Source: Lachnospiraceae bacterium
GTDB taxonomy: Bacteria; Bacillota; Clostridia; Lachnospirales; Lachnospiraceae
Assembly (NCBI GenBank): GCA_009774585.1
Contig: VSOA01000042.1
Coordinates: 1 to 18,585 of the forward strand
DNA: 18,585 nucleotides
Direction: 5' to 3'
Shown here piece after piece: positions 8,327 to 14,518 of the stretch (positions are counted from its first letter, which is position 1; every line of letters begins with the position of its first letter). The notes beneath the pieces were generated by a model. The model worked only from the letters and a program-made list of their open reading frames with translations, did no database searches and had not been told where the DNA came from. The position numbers and the translations under genes are program-made.

Positions 8327-9220
8327 TTACAAAATTGCACAGAACGCAAAATATCCTTTGCCTTTCGAATTGAACAGAAGACTGTAGGGCGGATATGTTT
8401 TGTCAAATGTGCGCACAAACTGGTCAAAGGTCATCATATCATTCTTCTCCAGCCGATAGCTGTTATCGAATGTAAAATGTGATTTGATATAATCAACAAA
8501 CTGTTCGGACAGAATTTTCATGGCGTAGATAGAGGTCTTGTCGATCCGTTTAATGTCTTCGCCGAGAATCTCCGTGAGAGTCCGGAGAACAAGCGGTTCC
8601 TCGAATACCAGATAGAGCTGTATTTTCCCTTTTTCCTTATGCTTGGAAACATAAGTCAGGCGGTAACAGATGGTATTGTCCGTAGAAAATTTCTCGCCTC
8701 CGTAGTGCAGACTAATGACCTGTGATTTGGCCTGACACAGTATCTGTAATCCTTGAAGGATTGCCTTGGAGAGAGATTCGATTTCATCTTCTGCAGTCTG
8801 ATGTACCCATTTGTTAGCGTTCTTACCGGTGATGGCACGGTCTTCAATCATAATATGACCGTTTAGCCAGCCGATACAGATTCCGAGAAAATGTTGAACA
8901 GATTCAACGGAGTAGTCCTGTTCTTTCAGTTCATCCTCGAGAGCTGGAAGCGTTTTGTCACGCAGATTGTCATGGAGACTTTTATGCATAGCGTATCCGG
9001 CATAATTGATTGACTGCATATATGCTTCTTCATCTGCAAAATGTTTGATTGTATAACTCTTAAAATATTTAATGCCTTCTCTGCACGCATGCTGCTGTTT
9101 TGCTGTGTCTTCGTTGAGGGCAACCAGTTTACCGACAATTGAAAAAAGTTTCTGGTGTGCCTTGTCGATACTGTCCACACCGATATTAAAACGATTGTTC
9201 CATTTTATTTCCGCCGGCAT
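8327..9220 (-). CDS. Bacteriohemerythrin with a CheX-like C-terminal domain
   Basis: 297 aa soluble protein. The start is the ATG read at 9220-9218, with AAAGGAGT a few bases upstream; an in-frame upstream start at 9268 is less likely. The N-terminal half has all seven di-iron ligands of hemerythrin: His22, His60 and Glu64 (HFADE), His79 and His83 (HKSLH), and His122 and Asp127 (HIMIED). It should bind O2 at a di-iron centre, for sensing, storage or detoxification. The second half (about residues 160-297) shows a beta/alpha pattern resembling CheX/CheC: a long helix, a KGKIQLYLVF strand, then a helix and another helix. The ExxN phosphatase motif of CheX is not evident at the aligned position, so activity is doubtful. 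The CheX link is my pattern reading (about 0.5). The gene is divergent from an Hpt gene. Confidence 0.9.
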   Translation of the reverse strand: MPAEIKWNNRFNIGVDSIDKAHQKLFSIVGKLVALNEDTAKQQHACREGIKYFKSYTIKHFADEEAYMQSINYAGYAMHKSLHDNLRDKTLPALEDELKEQDYSVESVQHFLGICIGWLNGHIMIEDRAITGKNANKWVHQTAEDEIESLSKAILQGLQILCQAKSQVISLHYGGEKFSTDNTICYRLTYVSKHKEKGKIQLYLVFEEPLVLRTLTEILGEDIKRIDKTSIYAMKILSEQFVDYIKSHFTFDNSYRLEKNDMMTFDQFVRTFDKTYPPYSLLFNSKGKGYFAFCAIL

Positions 9221-9258
9221 AATGACTCCTTTCTTCTTTACTGTATTGATTTTCCAAT

Positions 9259-9287
9259 AGTTTATCATATTTTTCCGTATGCCTCAA
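9259..9287 (-). promoter_or_regulatory. Putative promoter of the hemerythrin gene
   Basis: Reading leftward, TTGAGG (9287-9282) is separated by 17 bp from TAAACT (9264-9259). Both match the sigma-A consensus at four of six positions. The implied transcript would start about 30 nt upstream of the ATG at 9220. The prediction is by eye only. Confidence 0.4.
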
Positions 9288-9300
9288 CTGAAAAACAATC

Positions 9301-9320
9301 TTAATTTTGCGCAAAAATTA
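9301..9320. promoter_or_regulatory. AT-rich palindrome in the divergent hemerythrin/Hpt intergenic region
   Basis: A 12-bp perfect palindrome TTTTGCGCAAAA lies near the middle of the 223-bp divergent spacer. Its arms extend to TTAA and ATTA with a single-base offset. It lies just upstream of the putative hemerythrin -35 and about 20 bp upstream of the putative Hpt -35. It is well placed for an operator shared by both genes; that role is inferred. Confidence 0.5.
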
Positions 9321-9341
9321 TGCTTGAAAAAAATAAAATAC

Positions 9342-9370
9342 TTGATATTTATTTCAAAACAACGTAATCT
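9342..9370 (+). promoter_or_regulatory. Weak putative promoter of the Hpt gene
   Basis: TTGATA (9342-9347) lies 17 bp before TAATCT (9365-9370). The -35 is good, the -10 is poor. The surrounding DNA is very AT-rich, so other -10 choices exist. The start would lie about 65 nt before the Hpt ATG. Confidence 0.3.
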
Positions 9371-9401
9371 ATTAATAGAGATAAAACGTATATATTAATA
9401 G
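9369..9401. repeat. Two TATTAATAG elements upstream of the Hpt gene
   Basis: TATTAATAG occurs at 9370-9378 and 9393-9401, 23 bp apart. The first is part of the perfect 10-bp palindrome CTATTAATAG (9369-9378). They lie downstream of the putative promoter and could bind a regulator, but AT-rich DNA makes chance matches more likely. Confidence 0.4.
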
Positions 9402-9443
9402 TCATGATATTACAAGAATAAACTTGACACGGGGGAAAAGAAG

Positions 9444-9791
9444 ATGAAGGATAAATTGGTTACGGTCGGAGTTGAGTATGACGAGGTACTCAAGCGCTTC
9501 ATGGGCAAGGAAGACTTTTATCTGAGAATGTTGAAGAAGTTTCTGGATGATAAAAACTACGATGGATTGAAGCAGTCAGTAGAAGGCAGAAACTGGAAAG
9601 AAGCGTTCACATATGCTCATACCGTAAAAGGCTTGTGCGGTAATCTTGGTCTGGGCAGTATTATGGAATATGCGGCGCCGTTGACAGAAGAGCTGCGTTC
9701 GGAGCCTTATGATGAGGAGAGTATCCTGAATTATATGAAACATGTGGCGAAGGCATATGATAAAACCGTGGAAGTGATTAAGTCATTATAG
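9444..9791 (+). CDS. Stand-alone Hpt (histidine phosphotransfer) protein
   Basis: 115 aa cytoplasmic, all-helical protein. The key motif AHTVKGLCGNLGL contains phospho-acceptor His59 followed by the HxxKG...N(L)G signature of Hpt domains. The length is that of a bare Hpt domain with no catalytic or output region. It should relay phosphate between a hybrid-kinase receiver and another receiver. The window contains such a kinase (47-2845) lacking its own Hpt, so the two may be partners (inference). The start ATG follows a G-rich site at 9431-9435. The gene is monocistronic, with a terminator 29 nt after the stop, and divergent from the hemerythrin gene. Confidence 0.9.
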   Translation: MKDKLVTVGVEYDEVLKRFMGKEDFYLRMLKKFLDDKNYDGLKQSVEGRNWKEAFTYAHTVKGLCGNLGLGSIMEYAAPLTEELRSEPYDEESILNYMKHVAKAYDKTVEVIKSL

Positions 9792-9819
9792 AAATCATAA
9801 TATATATGATAGGGGATGA

Positions 9820-9865
9820 AGAGACTGTCTGAAAGATGCTTTGCATCTGAACGGTCTCTTTTTTT
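9820..9865 (+). terminator. Rho-independent terminator after the Hpt gene
   Basis: An outer stem AGAGACT (9820-9826) pairs with GGTCTCT (9853-9859). An inner stem AGATGC (9834-9839) pairs with GCATCT (9843-9848) around a TTT loop. An internal loop separates them. A run of six T follows (9860-9865). Confidence 0.85.
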
Positions 9866-9874
9866 GTAAAATCT

Positions 9875-9981
9875 TAAGAAATATGCGCGGTAGATTTAAG
9901 AATTATCTGTTAAGATGATATGCGTAACTTTTTTGGATAAGAAATACGCGCGGCTCTTGTCTGAACAAAAAGAAGTATGCG
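9875..9981 (+). repeat. Cluster of AAGAARTAYGCG direct repeats upstream of the DUF218 gene
   Basis: A 12-bp motif occurs at 9876-9887 (AAGAAATATGCG), 9939-9950 (AAGAAATACGCG) and 9970-9981 (AAGAAGTATGCG). A related 13-bp form lies at 9912-9924 (AAGATGATATGCG). The first and third sites share 15 of 16 bases over a longer stretch (9875-9890 versus 9938-9953). Spacings of 63 and 31 bp are near whole helical turns. The last copy runs up to the putative -10. Looks like a regulator-binding array; the factor is unknown. Confidence 0.6.
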
Positions 9982-9986
9982 ATAAT
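9957..9986 (+). promoter_or_regulatory. Putative promoter of the DUF218 gene
   Basis: TTGTCT (9957-9962), an 18-bp spacer, then GATAAT (9981-9986), which matches the -10 consensus at five of six positions. Transcription would start near 9993, leaving a short leader before the ATG at 10007. It overlaps the last upstream direct repeat. Confidence 0.45.
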
Positions 9987-10006
9987 GACCGGGAATGAGG
10001 ATTAGG

Positions 10007-10759
10007 ATGGGAAAAAAGATTATGAGTATCGTTTGCGTTTTGGCGGCGTTGTTTTGCTTTGCTTACTGTACAGTCGTGTTTATGATTAAGTCCGGAAGCA
10101 AATTTTATCTTGTATGGGCGGCAGGAGGAGTGTGTCTGCTCATACTTGCCTGGATGCTGCACTTTGGCATGTGGGACAAGATACCGCTTGTCTTTAGGAG
10201 AACCTTTGTATGTATTGTGTTTGCGGGCGTATTACTGTTTGTGATCGTGGAAGGATGCATCATCAGCAGATTCCATGACCGTGGGAAAGAAAATCTGGAT
10301 TATATTATCGTGCTGGGTGCGCAGATGAAAGCCGGCGGACCGAGCGCGGTGCTCAAATTCCGTTTGGATGCGGCGTATGATTATCTGACGGTGAACGAGG
10401 ATACCGTCTGCATTGTTTCGGGCGGACAAGGCAGTAACGAGCCATGCAGCGAAGCGGAGGGAATGTACCGCTACCTCACGGAGAAAGGGATTGAACCGGA
10501 ACGCATTATAATGGAAGATAAATCTACGGACACGTCGGAGAATATTGCGTATAGTATGGATTTGATCGGAAGAAAAGATGTGAGCGTCGGCATTGTCACG
10601 AATAACTTCCATGTTTTCAGGGGCGTGCACTTGGCAAAGGCGGCGGGATTTCAGGATGTGAGCGGTATTTCGGCGCGTTCTAACGTATATTTTCAATTAA
10701 ATAATATGGTGAGGGAGTTTTTTGGAATCATGAAAGATTTCGTGTGCGGGAACTTATGA
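10007..10759 (+). CDS. DUF218 (YdcF/SanA-like) membrane protein
   Basis: 250 aa. Three hydrophobic helices occupy about residues 5-85, followed by a DUF218 domain to the C-terminus. Family motifs seen: YIIVLGAQM near the domain start, VSGGQGSNEPCSEAEGM with a conserved acidic residue, DKSTDTSENI, and VTNNFHVFRG. DUF218 proteins are linked to envelope integrity (SanA, ElyC) and a Rossmann-like fold; no reaction is established for this type. The start at 10007 is preferred because GAGG lies 6 nt upstream and the putative promoter would start at about 9993. An ATG at 9995 would add four residues. The gene is followed by a separate promoter for the lipoprotein gene, with no clear terminator between them. 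Confidence 0.88.
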   Translation: MGKKIMSIVCVLAALFCFAYCTVVFMIKSGSKFYLVWAAGGVCLLILAWMLHFGMWDKIPLVFRRTFVCIVFAGVLLFVIVEGCIISRFHDRGKENLDYIIVLGAQMKAGGPSAVLKFRLDAAYDYLTVNEDTVCIVSGGQGSNEPCSEAEGMYRYLTEKGIEPERIIMEDKSTDTSENIAYSMDLIGRKDVSVGIVTNNFHVFRGVHLAKAAGFQDVSGISARSNVYFQLNNMVREFFGIMKDFVCGNL

Positions 10760-10800
10760 CCGACAGACCTTGACAAATGATTGAAAATGAAATCCGCCAC

Positions 10801-10829
10801 TTGGATTTGGGTGGTTTGTATGGTATCAT
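10801..10829 (+). promoter_or_regulatory. Putative promoter of the TPR lipoprotein gene
   Basis: TTGGAT (10801-10806) and TATCAT (10824-10829) are separated by 17 bp. The -10 matches five of six consensus positions, the -35 three. The implied start lies about 37 nt before the ATG at 10873. Confidence 0.42.
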
Positions 10830-10872
10830 AATAATGGTATTTCACGTTACACCTACACCGTACGGAGGAAGT

Positions 10873-11931
10873 ATGGACAGAAGATATTCAAGAAAAATAC
10901 AATGCGCTTTGGCGGTTGTTCTGACAGGAGTATGTTTAAGCGCCTGCGGTGAGGGCGAACAGGTAAGCTACTTAAAGCAGGGAATGGATGCAGTCGAAGC
11001 GCTGGAATATGACGAGGCGTTAAACTGTTTCGCAAGTGCGAAAGAGGCCGGAGAAGACGAACAGCTTGTGTATCGCGGCATGGGACTTTCCTACATGGGA
11101 ATGACGCAGTACAGCGACGCGGTGACTTATTTGGAAGCGGCGCTCCACAGCGGAGGCGGCAGAGTGGAGGATATTGATTTTGACATCAACTATTATCTTG
11201 CCACAGCATATTATAAGAACGGACAACTGCAGGATGCATCGAACGCTTACAGTGCGATTCTTGCCTTGAGACCGAAGGAGAAAGACGCCTTTTATCTGCG
11301 GGGATGCGTGAAGCTGGCGCAGGATGATTTCGAGGGTGCGCAGGCCGACTTTAATGAGGCTGTGGCGCTGGACAGCAAGAATTACGATCAGATGATCCGC
11401 ATTTATATGGCGCTTGAAGAATACGGATATAAAGATGCAGGTCTTATCTATCTGCAAAATGCACTGACAGAGAACGAGAAGTCAATTTCGGATTATGATA
11501 TGGGGCGGATCTGCTATTATATGGGTGATTATGAGAATGCACGCAGTCATCTGAGTAATCTGAAAACAGCGACTGAATACGGCGCAGCGCTTTATCTGGG
11601 AAGAACCTATGAGGCGCTTGGGGATTACAATTACGCATCTACCATCTATGCGCAGTATACGGAGAATGATCAGACGAAGGCGGAGATATACAATCAGCTG
11701 GGATTGTGTAAGATGCAGATGGGAGAATACGATGAGGCGCTGGCGGCTTTTCAGGCGGCGATGAATATTGAGGACAACGGCATGATGCAGACGCTCAAGT
11801 TTAATGAGATCGTTACTTATGAGTATAAGCATGATTACAAAACGGCGGCGACGCTGATGAGTAGTTATCTGCGCTCGTATCCGGACGATGCCACGGCGAA
11901 GAGGGAGTACGAGTTTTTGCAGACGAGATGA
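10873..11931 (+). CDS. TPR-repeat lipoprotein
   Basis: 352 aa. The start ATG at 10873 follows GGAGG (10864-10868); the reading frame is open further upstream but has no comparable site there. The N-terminus is a lipoprotein signal: basic residues 3-8, a hydrophobic stretch, and lipobox LSAC with the modified Cys25. The rest (about 33-350) is a chain of TPR-like helix pairs, for example YDEALNCFASA, YSDAVTYLEAAL, LQDASNAYSAI, FEGAQADFNEAV, YNYASTIYAQY and YDEALAAFQAAM. It is presumably attached to the outer face of the membrane and scaffolds protein-protein contacts. No enzyme domain is visible. Its partner is unknown; the preceding DUF218 envelope protein is a candidate by position only. Confidence 0.9.
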   Translation: MDRRYSRKIQCALAVVLTGVCLSACGEGEQVSYLKQGMDAVEALEYDEALNCFASAKEAGEDEQLVYRGMGLSYMGMTQYSDAVTYLEAALHSGGGRVEDIDFDINYYLATAYYKNGQLQDASNAYSAILALRPKEKDAFYLRGCVKLAQDDFEGAQADFNEAVALDSKNYDQMIRIYMALEEYGYKDAGLIYLQNALTENEKSISDYDMGRICYYMGDYENARSHLSNLKTATEYGAALYLGRTYEALGDYNYASTIYAQYTENDQTKAEIYNQLGLCKMQMGEYDEALAAFQAAMNIEDNGMMQTLKFNEIVTYEYKHDYKTAATLMSSYLRSYPDDATAKREYEFLQTR

Positions 11932-11933
11932 GA

Positions 11934-11962
11934 TTGACAAGGCAAAAAGCCGATGTTACTAT
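11934..11962 (+). promoter_or_regulatory. Promoter for the Nudix-pyrF-pyrE operon
   Basis: A perfect -35 TTGACA (11934-11939), a 17-bp spacer, and TACTAT (11957-11962, four of six) lie directly after the lipoprotein stop codon. A start near 11969 gives a leader of about 107 nt before the Nudix ATG, room for regulation. Confidence 0.6.
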
Positions 11963-12008
11963 TTGAAATGACAGCTTGTATTGAGACTGCCATATATGTT
12001 TTGGTAAG

Positions 12009-12058
12009 CTGCATGTCTTAATCCGGGCGAAACAGTAAAGTGATGCATAAGTATGCAG
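12009..12058 (+). promoter_or_regulatory. Dyads next to the Nudix Shine-Dalgarno site
   Basis: TGCATA (12044-12049) and TATGCA (12052-12057) form a near-continuous inverted repeat that ends where GGAGGG (12058-12063) begins. CTGCAT (12009-12014) could instead pair with ATGCAG (12053-12058), touching the first base of that ribosome site. These are mutually exclusive RNA pairings in the leader. Any regulatory role is inference. Confidence 0.45.
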
Positions 12059-12064
12059 GAGGGA

Positions 12065-12100
12065 ATGGTAGAGAAATGGAAAGTACTTTCTTACGCGTAA
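12065..12100 (+). CDS. Possible 11-codon leader mini-ORF overlapping the Nudix start
   Basis: An ATG at 12065 lies just 1 nt after GGAGGG (12058-12063) and reads 11 codons (MVEKWKVLSYA) to a TAA ending at 12100, in a different frame from the Nudix gene whose ATG is at 12076. The spacing to GGAGG is short (2-3 nt), so translation is uncertain. If used, it would interfere with or couple to Nudix initiation. It may be chance. Confidence 0.25.
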   Translation: MVEKWKVLSYA

Positions 12101-12480
12101 AAGGCATTATCAAGAAAAATGACAAGTATCTGTTGATCAAAAGATGGGTTGATGACAGGATTCCGGATCCGTTTGTGTGGGAGTTTATCGATGCGGAAGT
12201 CCAGCATGGCGAGGCGCCGGACGATACGGTACTGCGTGCGATCAAAGAGCAGCTGTCGGTAGACGGTACGATTGACAAGATTGAATATACATGGTCCAGT
12301 ATGCTGGGGGATACGCATTGCGTAGGTATCGCATATCTGTGTTCCATCAAGGAAGAAGAAGAGGCGAACATTGTCTTATCTGAGGAATACGGCGAGTGGA
12401 TATGGGTGTCCAGAGATGAATTTAAACTTTACATAGAGAACCAGTATGTACTTCAGGATTTGGAAGGAAAAACATTATGA
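12076..12480 (+). CDS. Nudix-fold protein with degenerate catalytic box
   Basis: 134 aa. The N-terminus (LRVKGIIKKNDKYLLIKRW) and spacing fit a Nudix hydrolase, with WEFIDAEVQHGE where active enzymes have a WxxPGG...GE stretch. The Nudix box should read GX5EX7REUXEEXGU. Here the box is AEVQHGE...RAIKEQLSV: the first Gly is Ala, RE is RA, EE is EQ and the final Gly is Ser. Two of the usual metal-binding or catalytic Glu positions are therefore lost, so hydrolase activity is doubtful. The start is taken as ATG 12076, which puts the fold at residue 6; the ribosome site GGAGG lies unusually far (about 13 nt) upstream. The stop overlaps the pyrF start (ATGA), so the two are coupled. A nucleotide-binding or regulatory role in pyrimidine synthesis is possible (inference). 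Confidence 0.78.
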   Translation: MESTFLRVKGIIKKNDKYLLIKRWVDDRIPDPFVWEFIDAEVQHGEAPDDTVLRAIKEQLSVDGTIDKIEYTWSSMLGDTHCVGIAYLCSIKEEEEANIVLSEEYGEWIWVSRDEFKLYIENQYVLQDLEGKTL

Positions 12481-13418
12481 TCAACAAATTAATAGATAAG
12501 ATTAAGAAAACAGGCGCGCCAATTGTGGTAGGGTTAGACCCTACCATGAAATTTGTACCGGAGCACATTCAGAAGAAAGCCTTTGCAGAATACGGGGAGA
12601 CGACTAAGGGTGCGGCGGAAGCGGTCTGGCAGTATAATAAGACGATCGTAGATCATATTTACGATCTGATTCCTGCGGTAAAGCCGCAGATTGCCATGTA
12701 TGAACAGTTTGGCATTGAGGGCATGATCGCTTTTCAGAAGACGGTTGAATATTGCAAGCAGAAAGATCTGGTGGTAATCGCTGACGTCAAGCGCGGAGAC
12801 ATCGGTTCCACCTCCGAGGCGTATGCGGTAGGACATCTCGGACAAGTCAAGGTCGGCAATACGATGTGCAGAGGTTTTGACGAGGATTTTGTAACCGTGA
12901 ATCCTTATCTGGGTTCTGATGGTGTGAAGCCTTTTATTAAAGTGTGTCAGGAAGAAAAGAAAGGCATCTTCGTGCTGGTGAAGACTTCAAATCCCAGCAG
13001 TGGAGAAATGCAGGACAGGATTATACGGGATGATAAGGCGGACAGGCCGCTCTATGAGATTGTGGGCGAACAGGTTGCCGCTTGGGGCGCTGAGTGTATG
13101 GGAGACTCTTACAGTTATGTGGGCGCCGTGGTAGGGGCGACATATCCGGAGCAGGGTAAAATTCTGCGTGAGATTATGCCCAAGGCGTTCATCCTCGTGC
13201 CGGGATACGGCGCGCAGGGCGGTAAAGGCGCGGATTTAGTGCACTTCTTTAACGAAGACGGACTTGGGGCGATCATCAATTCATCCAGAGGCATTATTGC
13301 GGCATATCAGCAGGAGCAGTATGCAAAATACGGTGAGGAGAACTTCGCAGACGCTTCGAGGGCGGCGGTTCTTGCTATGAAGGAGGACATTGCGCAGGCG
13401 CTTTCATCAAGAAACTAA
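12477..13418 (+). CDS. pyrF: Orotidine 5'-phosphate decarboxylase
   Basis: 313 aa enzyme that decarboxylates OMP to UMP, the last step of de novo UMP synthesis. Seen: VVGLDPTMKF near the N-terminus, the catalytic DxKxxD in ADVKRGDIGST (Asp103, Lys105, Asp108), a VNPYLGSDG motif and KTSNPSSGE. The length of about 310 aa fits the longer PyrF group (the Mycobacterium-type group also common in Clostridia) rather than the 240-aa form. The start overlaps the preceding stop by 4 nt, with AAGGA (12464-12468) upstream. pyrE follows after 17 nt. No pyrK or pyrD lies between them, unlike the pyrF-pyrK-pyrD-pyrE order of many relatives. Confidence 0.97.
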   Translation: MINKLIDKIKKTGAPIVVGLDPTMKFVPEHIQKKAFAEYGETTKGAAEAVWQYNKTIVDHIYDLIPAVKPQIAMYEQFGIEGMIAFQKTVEYCKQKDLVVIADVKRGDIGSTSEAYAVGHLGQVKVGNTMCRGFDEDFVTVNPYLGSDGVKPFIKVCQEEKKGIFVLVKTSNPSSGEMQDRIIRDDKADRPLYEIVGEQVAAWGAECMGDSYSYVGAVVGATYPEQGKILREIMPKAFILVPGYGAQGGKGADLVHFFNEDGLGAIINSSRGIIAAYQQEQYAKYGEENFADASRAAVLAMKEDIAQALSSRN

Positions 13419-13435
13419 AGCAGGAGGGTAAGAAG

Positions 13436-14113
13436 ATGGAACGATATAAACAGGAATTTATCGAATTTATGGTGGATAGCCAAGTGCTTAAGTTTGGAGA
13501 TTTCACGTTAAAGAGCGGTAGAAAGTCGCCGTTTTTTATGAACGCCGGAGCATACGTTACGGGTGCGCAGCTTCGCAGACTGGGTGAATACTATGCGAAA
13601 GCCATTCACGACATGTACGGACTGGATTTCGACGTGCTGTTCGGACCGGCTTATAAGGGGATACCGCTTTCGGTGGCAACGACTATGGCGATCAGTGAAC
13701 TGTACGGCAAAGAGATTCGTTACTGCTCTAACAGAAAAGAAGTGAAAGATCACGGTGACGCGGGAATCCTGCTTGGCAGCAAGTTAAAGGACGGTGATAA
13801 GGTAGTGATCATCGAGGATGTGACGACTTCCGGCAAGTCTATCGAAGAAACGTTTCCGATTCTTAAGAGTCAGGCTGATGTGGAAATTAAAGGGCTGATG
13901 GTCTCCCTGAATCGTATGGAACGCGGACTTGACAGCGAGAAGAGCGCGTTAGAAGAAATTAAAGCAAAGTACGGATTTGAGGCGCATGCTATTGTAACGA
14001 TGGAAGAAGTGGTGAGCTGCCTTTACAATAAGCCGTACAACGGAACGATATATATTGACGATACATTAAAGAGCGCCATTGATGCATACTATGAACAATA
14101 TGGGGCAAAGTAA
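13436..14113 (+). CDS. pyrE: Orotate phosphoribosyltransferase
   Basis: 225 aa. Joins orotate and PRPP to give OMP, the substrate of the preceding pyrF product. Seen: FTLKSGRKSPFF at the N-terminus, FGPAYKGIPL, a basic NRKEVKDHG loop, and the PRPP-binding motif VVIIEDVTTSGKS (about residues 123-135) with its acidic pair. The length is typical. A GGAGGG site lies before the ATG. It shares the operon with the Nudix and pyrF genes. Transcription may read into the small membrane gene 114 nt downstream, since no terminator is seen. Confidence 0.97.
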   Translation: MERYKQEFIEFMVDSQVLKFGDFTLKSGRKSPFFMNAGAYVTGAQLRRLGEYYAKAIHDMYGLDFDVLFGPAYKGIPLSVATTMAISELYGKEIRYCSNRKEVKDHGDAGILLGSKLKDGDKVVIIEDVTTSGKSIEETFPILKSQADVEIKGLMVSLNRMERGLDSEKSALEEIKAKYGFEAHAIVTMEEVVSCLYNKPYNGTIYIDDTLKSAIDAYYEQYGAK

Positions 14114-14227
14114 GCGAAGCGAAAGCATAACGGGCAAGGAAAACATAACAGCACATAGACAGATATAATGAGACAACCAAAGTACCGGAGACGGATGAAA
14201 GAGTAGAAATAGAAAGGAAGCGTAAGG

Positions 14228-14380
14228 ATGGAAGAGAAAACTTATAAAACAATGGGCGGTTCCGGCGCATTAAACATTGCGGTTGGCGTAGTTGCCTTAG
14301 TAGTCGGTATTGCAAGCGGCGTGCTTCTAATTATCAGCGGCGCGAAATTATTGGCAGGAAGAAACAAGATCCTGTTCTAA
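14228..14380 (+). CDS. Small single-helix membrane protein (50 aa)
   Basis: Short open frame with AAGGAAG (14214-14220) 7 nt before its ATG, which is good support for real translation. The protein starts MEEKTYKTMGG and has a long Gly/Ala/Val-rich hydrophobic stretch (about residues 14-43), then a basic tail GRNKILF. It has one strong or two short membrane segments and no cytoplasmic domain. I do not recognise the family with certainty. It precedes another small membrane protein, and the two may work together; function is unknown. Confidence 0.72.
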   Translation: MEEKTYKTMGGSGALNIAVGVVALVVGIASGVLLIISGAKLLAGRNKILF

Positions 14381-14400
14381 AGAGAAGATGGAGTAAGATG

Positions 14401-14463
14401 AATGGGTGTTTTCGGAATCGTCGGAAATACCCATTTCAAGATTTCACAGCCCGAATTGCTGTG
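14401..14463 (+). promoter_or_regulatory. Two adjacent hairpins between the small membrane genes
   Basis: Hairpin 1 pairs AATGGGT (14401-14407) with ACCCATT (14429-14435), with further partial pairing inside. Hairpin 2 pairs CACAGC (14445-14450) with GCTGTG (14458-14463) around a 7-nt loop. Neither is followed by a T-run, so they are not ordinary terminators. They sit in the 138-nt spacer before the 107-aa gene and may be mRNA structure or processing elements. Confidence 0.5.
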
Positions 14464-14518
14464 CACATTATGTATATTGAAACAGCATAAGCGGGACAAT
14501 ACGGAGTAAGGAGCTGCT

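Noticed and set aside
10790..10808. AAATCC/GGATTT hairpin as a terminator after the DUF218 gene
   Set aside because: No T-run follows and it overlaps the putative lipoprotein promoter.
10777..10872. Earlier start for the lipoprotein, 32 codons upstream
   Set aside because: It would bury the lipoprotein signal peptide and crosses the putative promoter; the GGAGG site fixes the start at 10873.
11482..11940. Antisense open frame (152 codons) opposite the TPR lipoprotein gene
   Set aside because: The plus-strand protein has a clear signal peptide and TPR pattern; the antisense product is basic and unrecognisable.
12020..12033. AATCCGGGCGAAAC in the pyr leader as a PyrR-binding loop
   Set aside because: It resembles the start of the PyrR loop consensus but diverges in the GAGGYU half, and no antiterminator/terminator pair is visible.
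14164..14169. TATAAT as a promoter for the 50-aa membrane gene
   Set aside because: A perfect -10 hexamer, but no -35-like sequence 16-18 bp upstream and no extended -10; read-through from pyrE is as likely.
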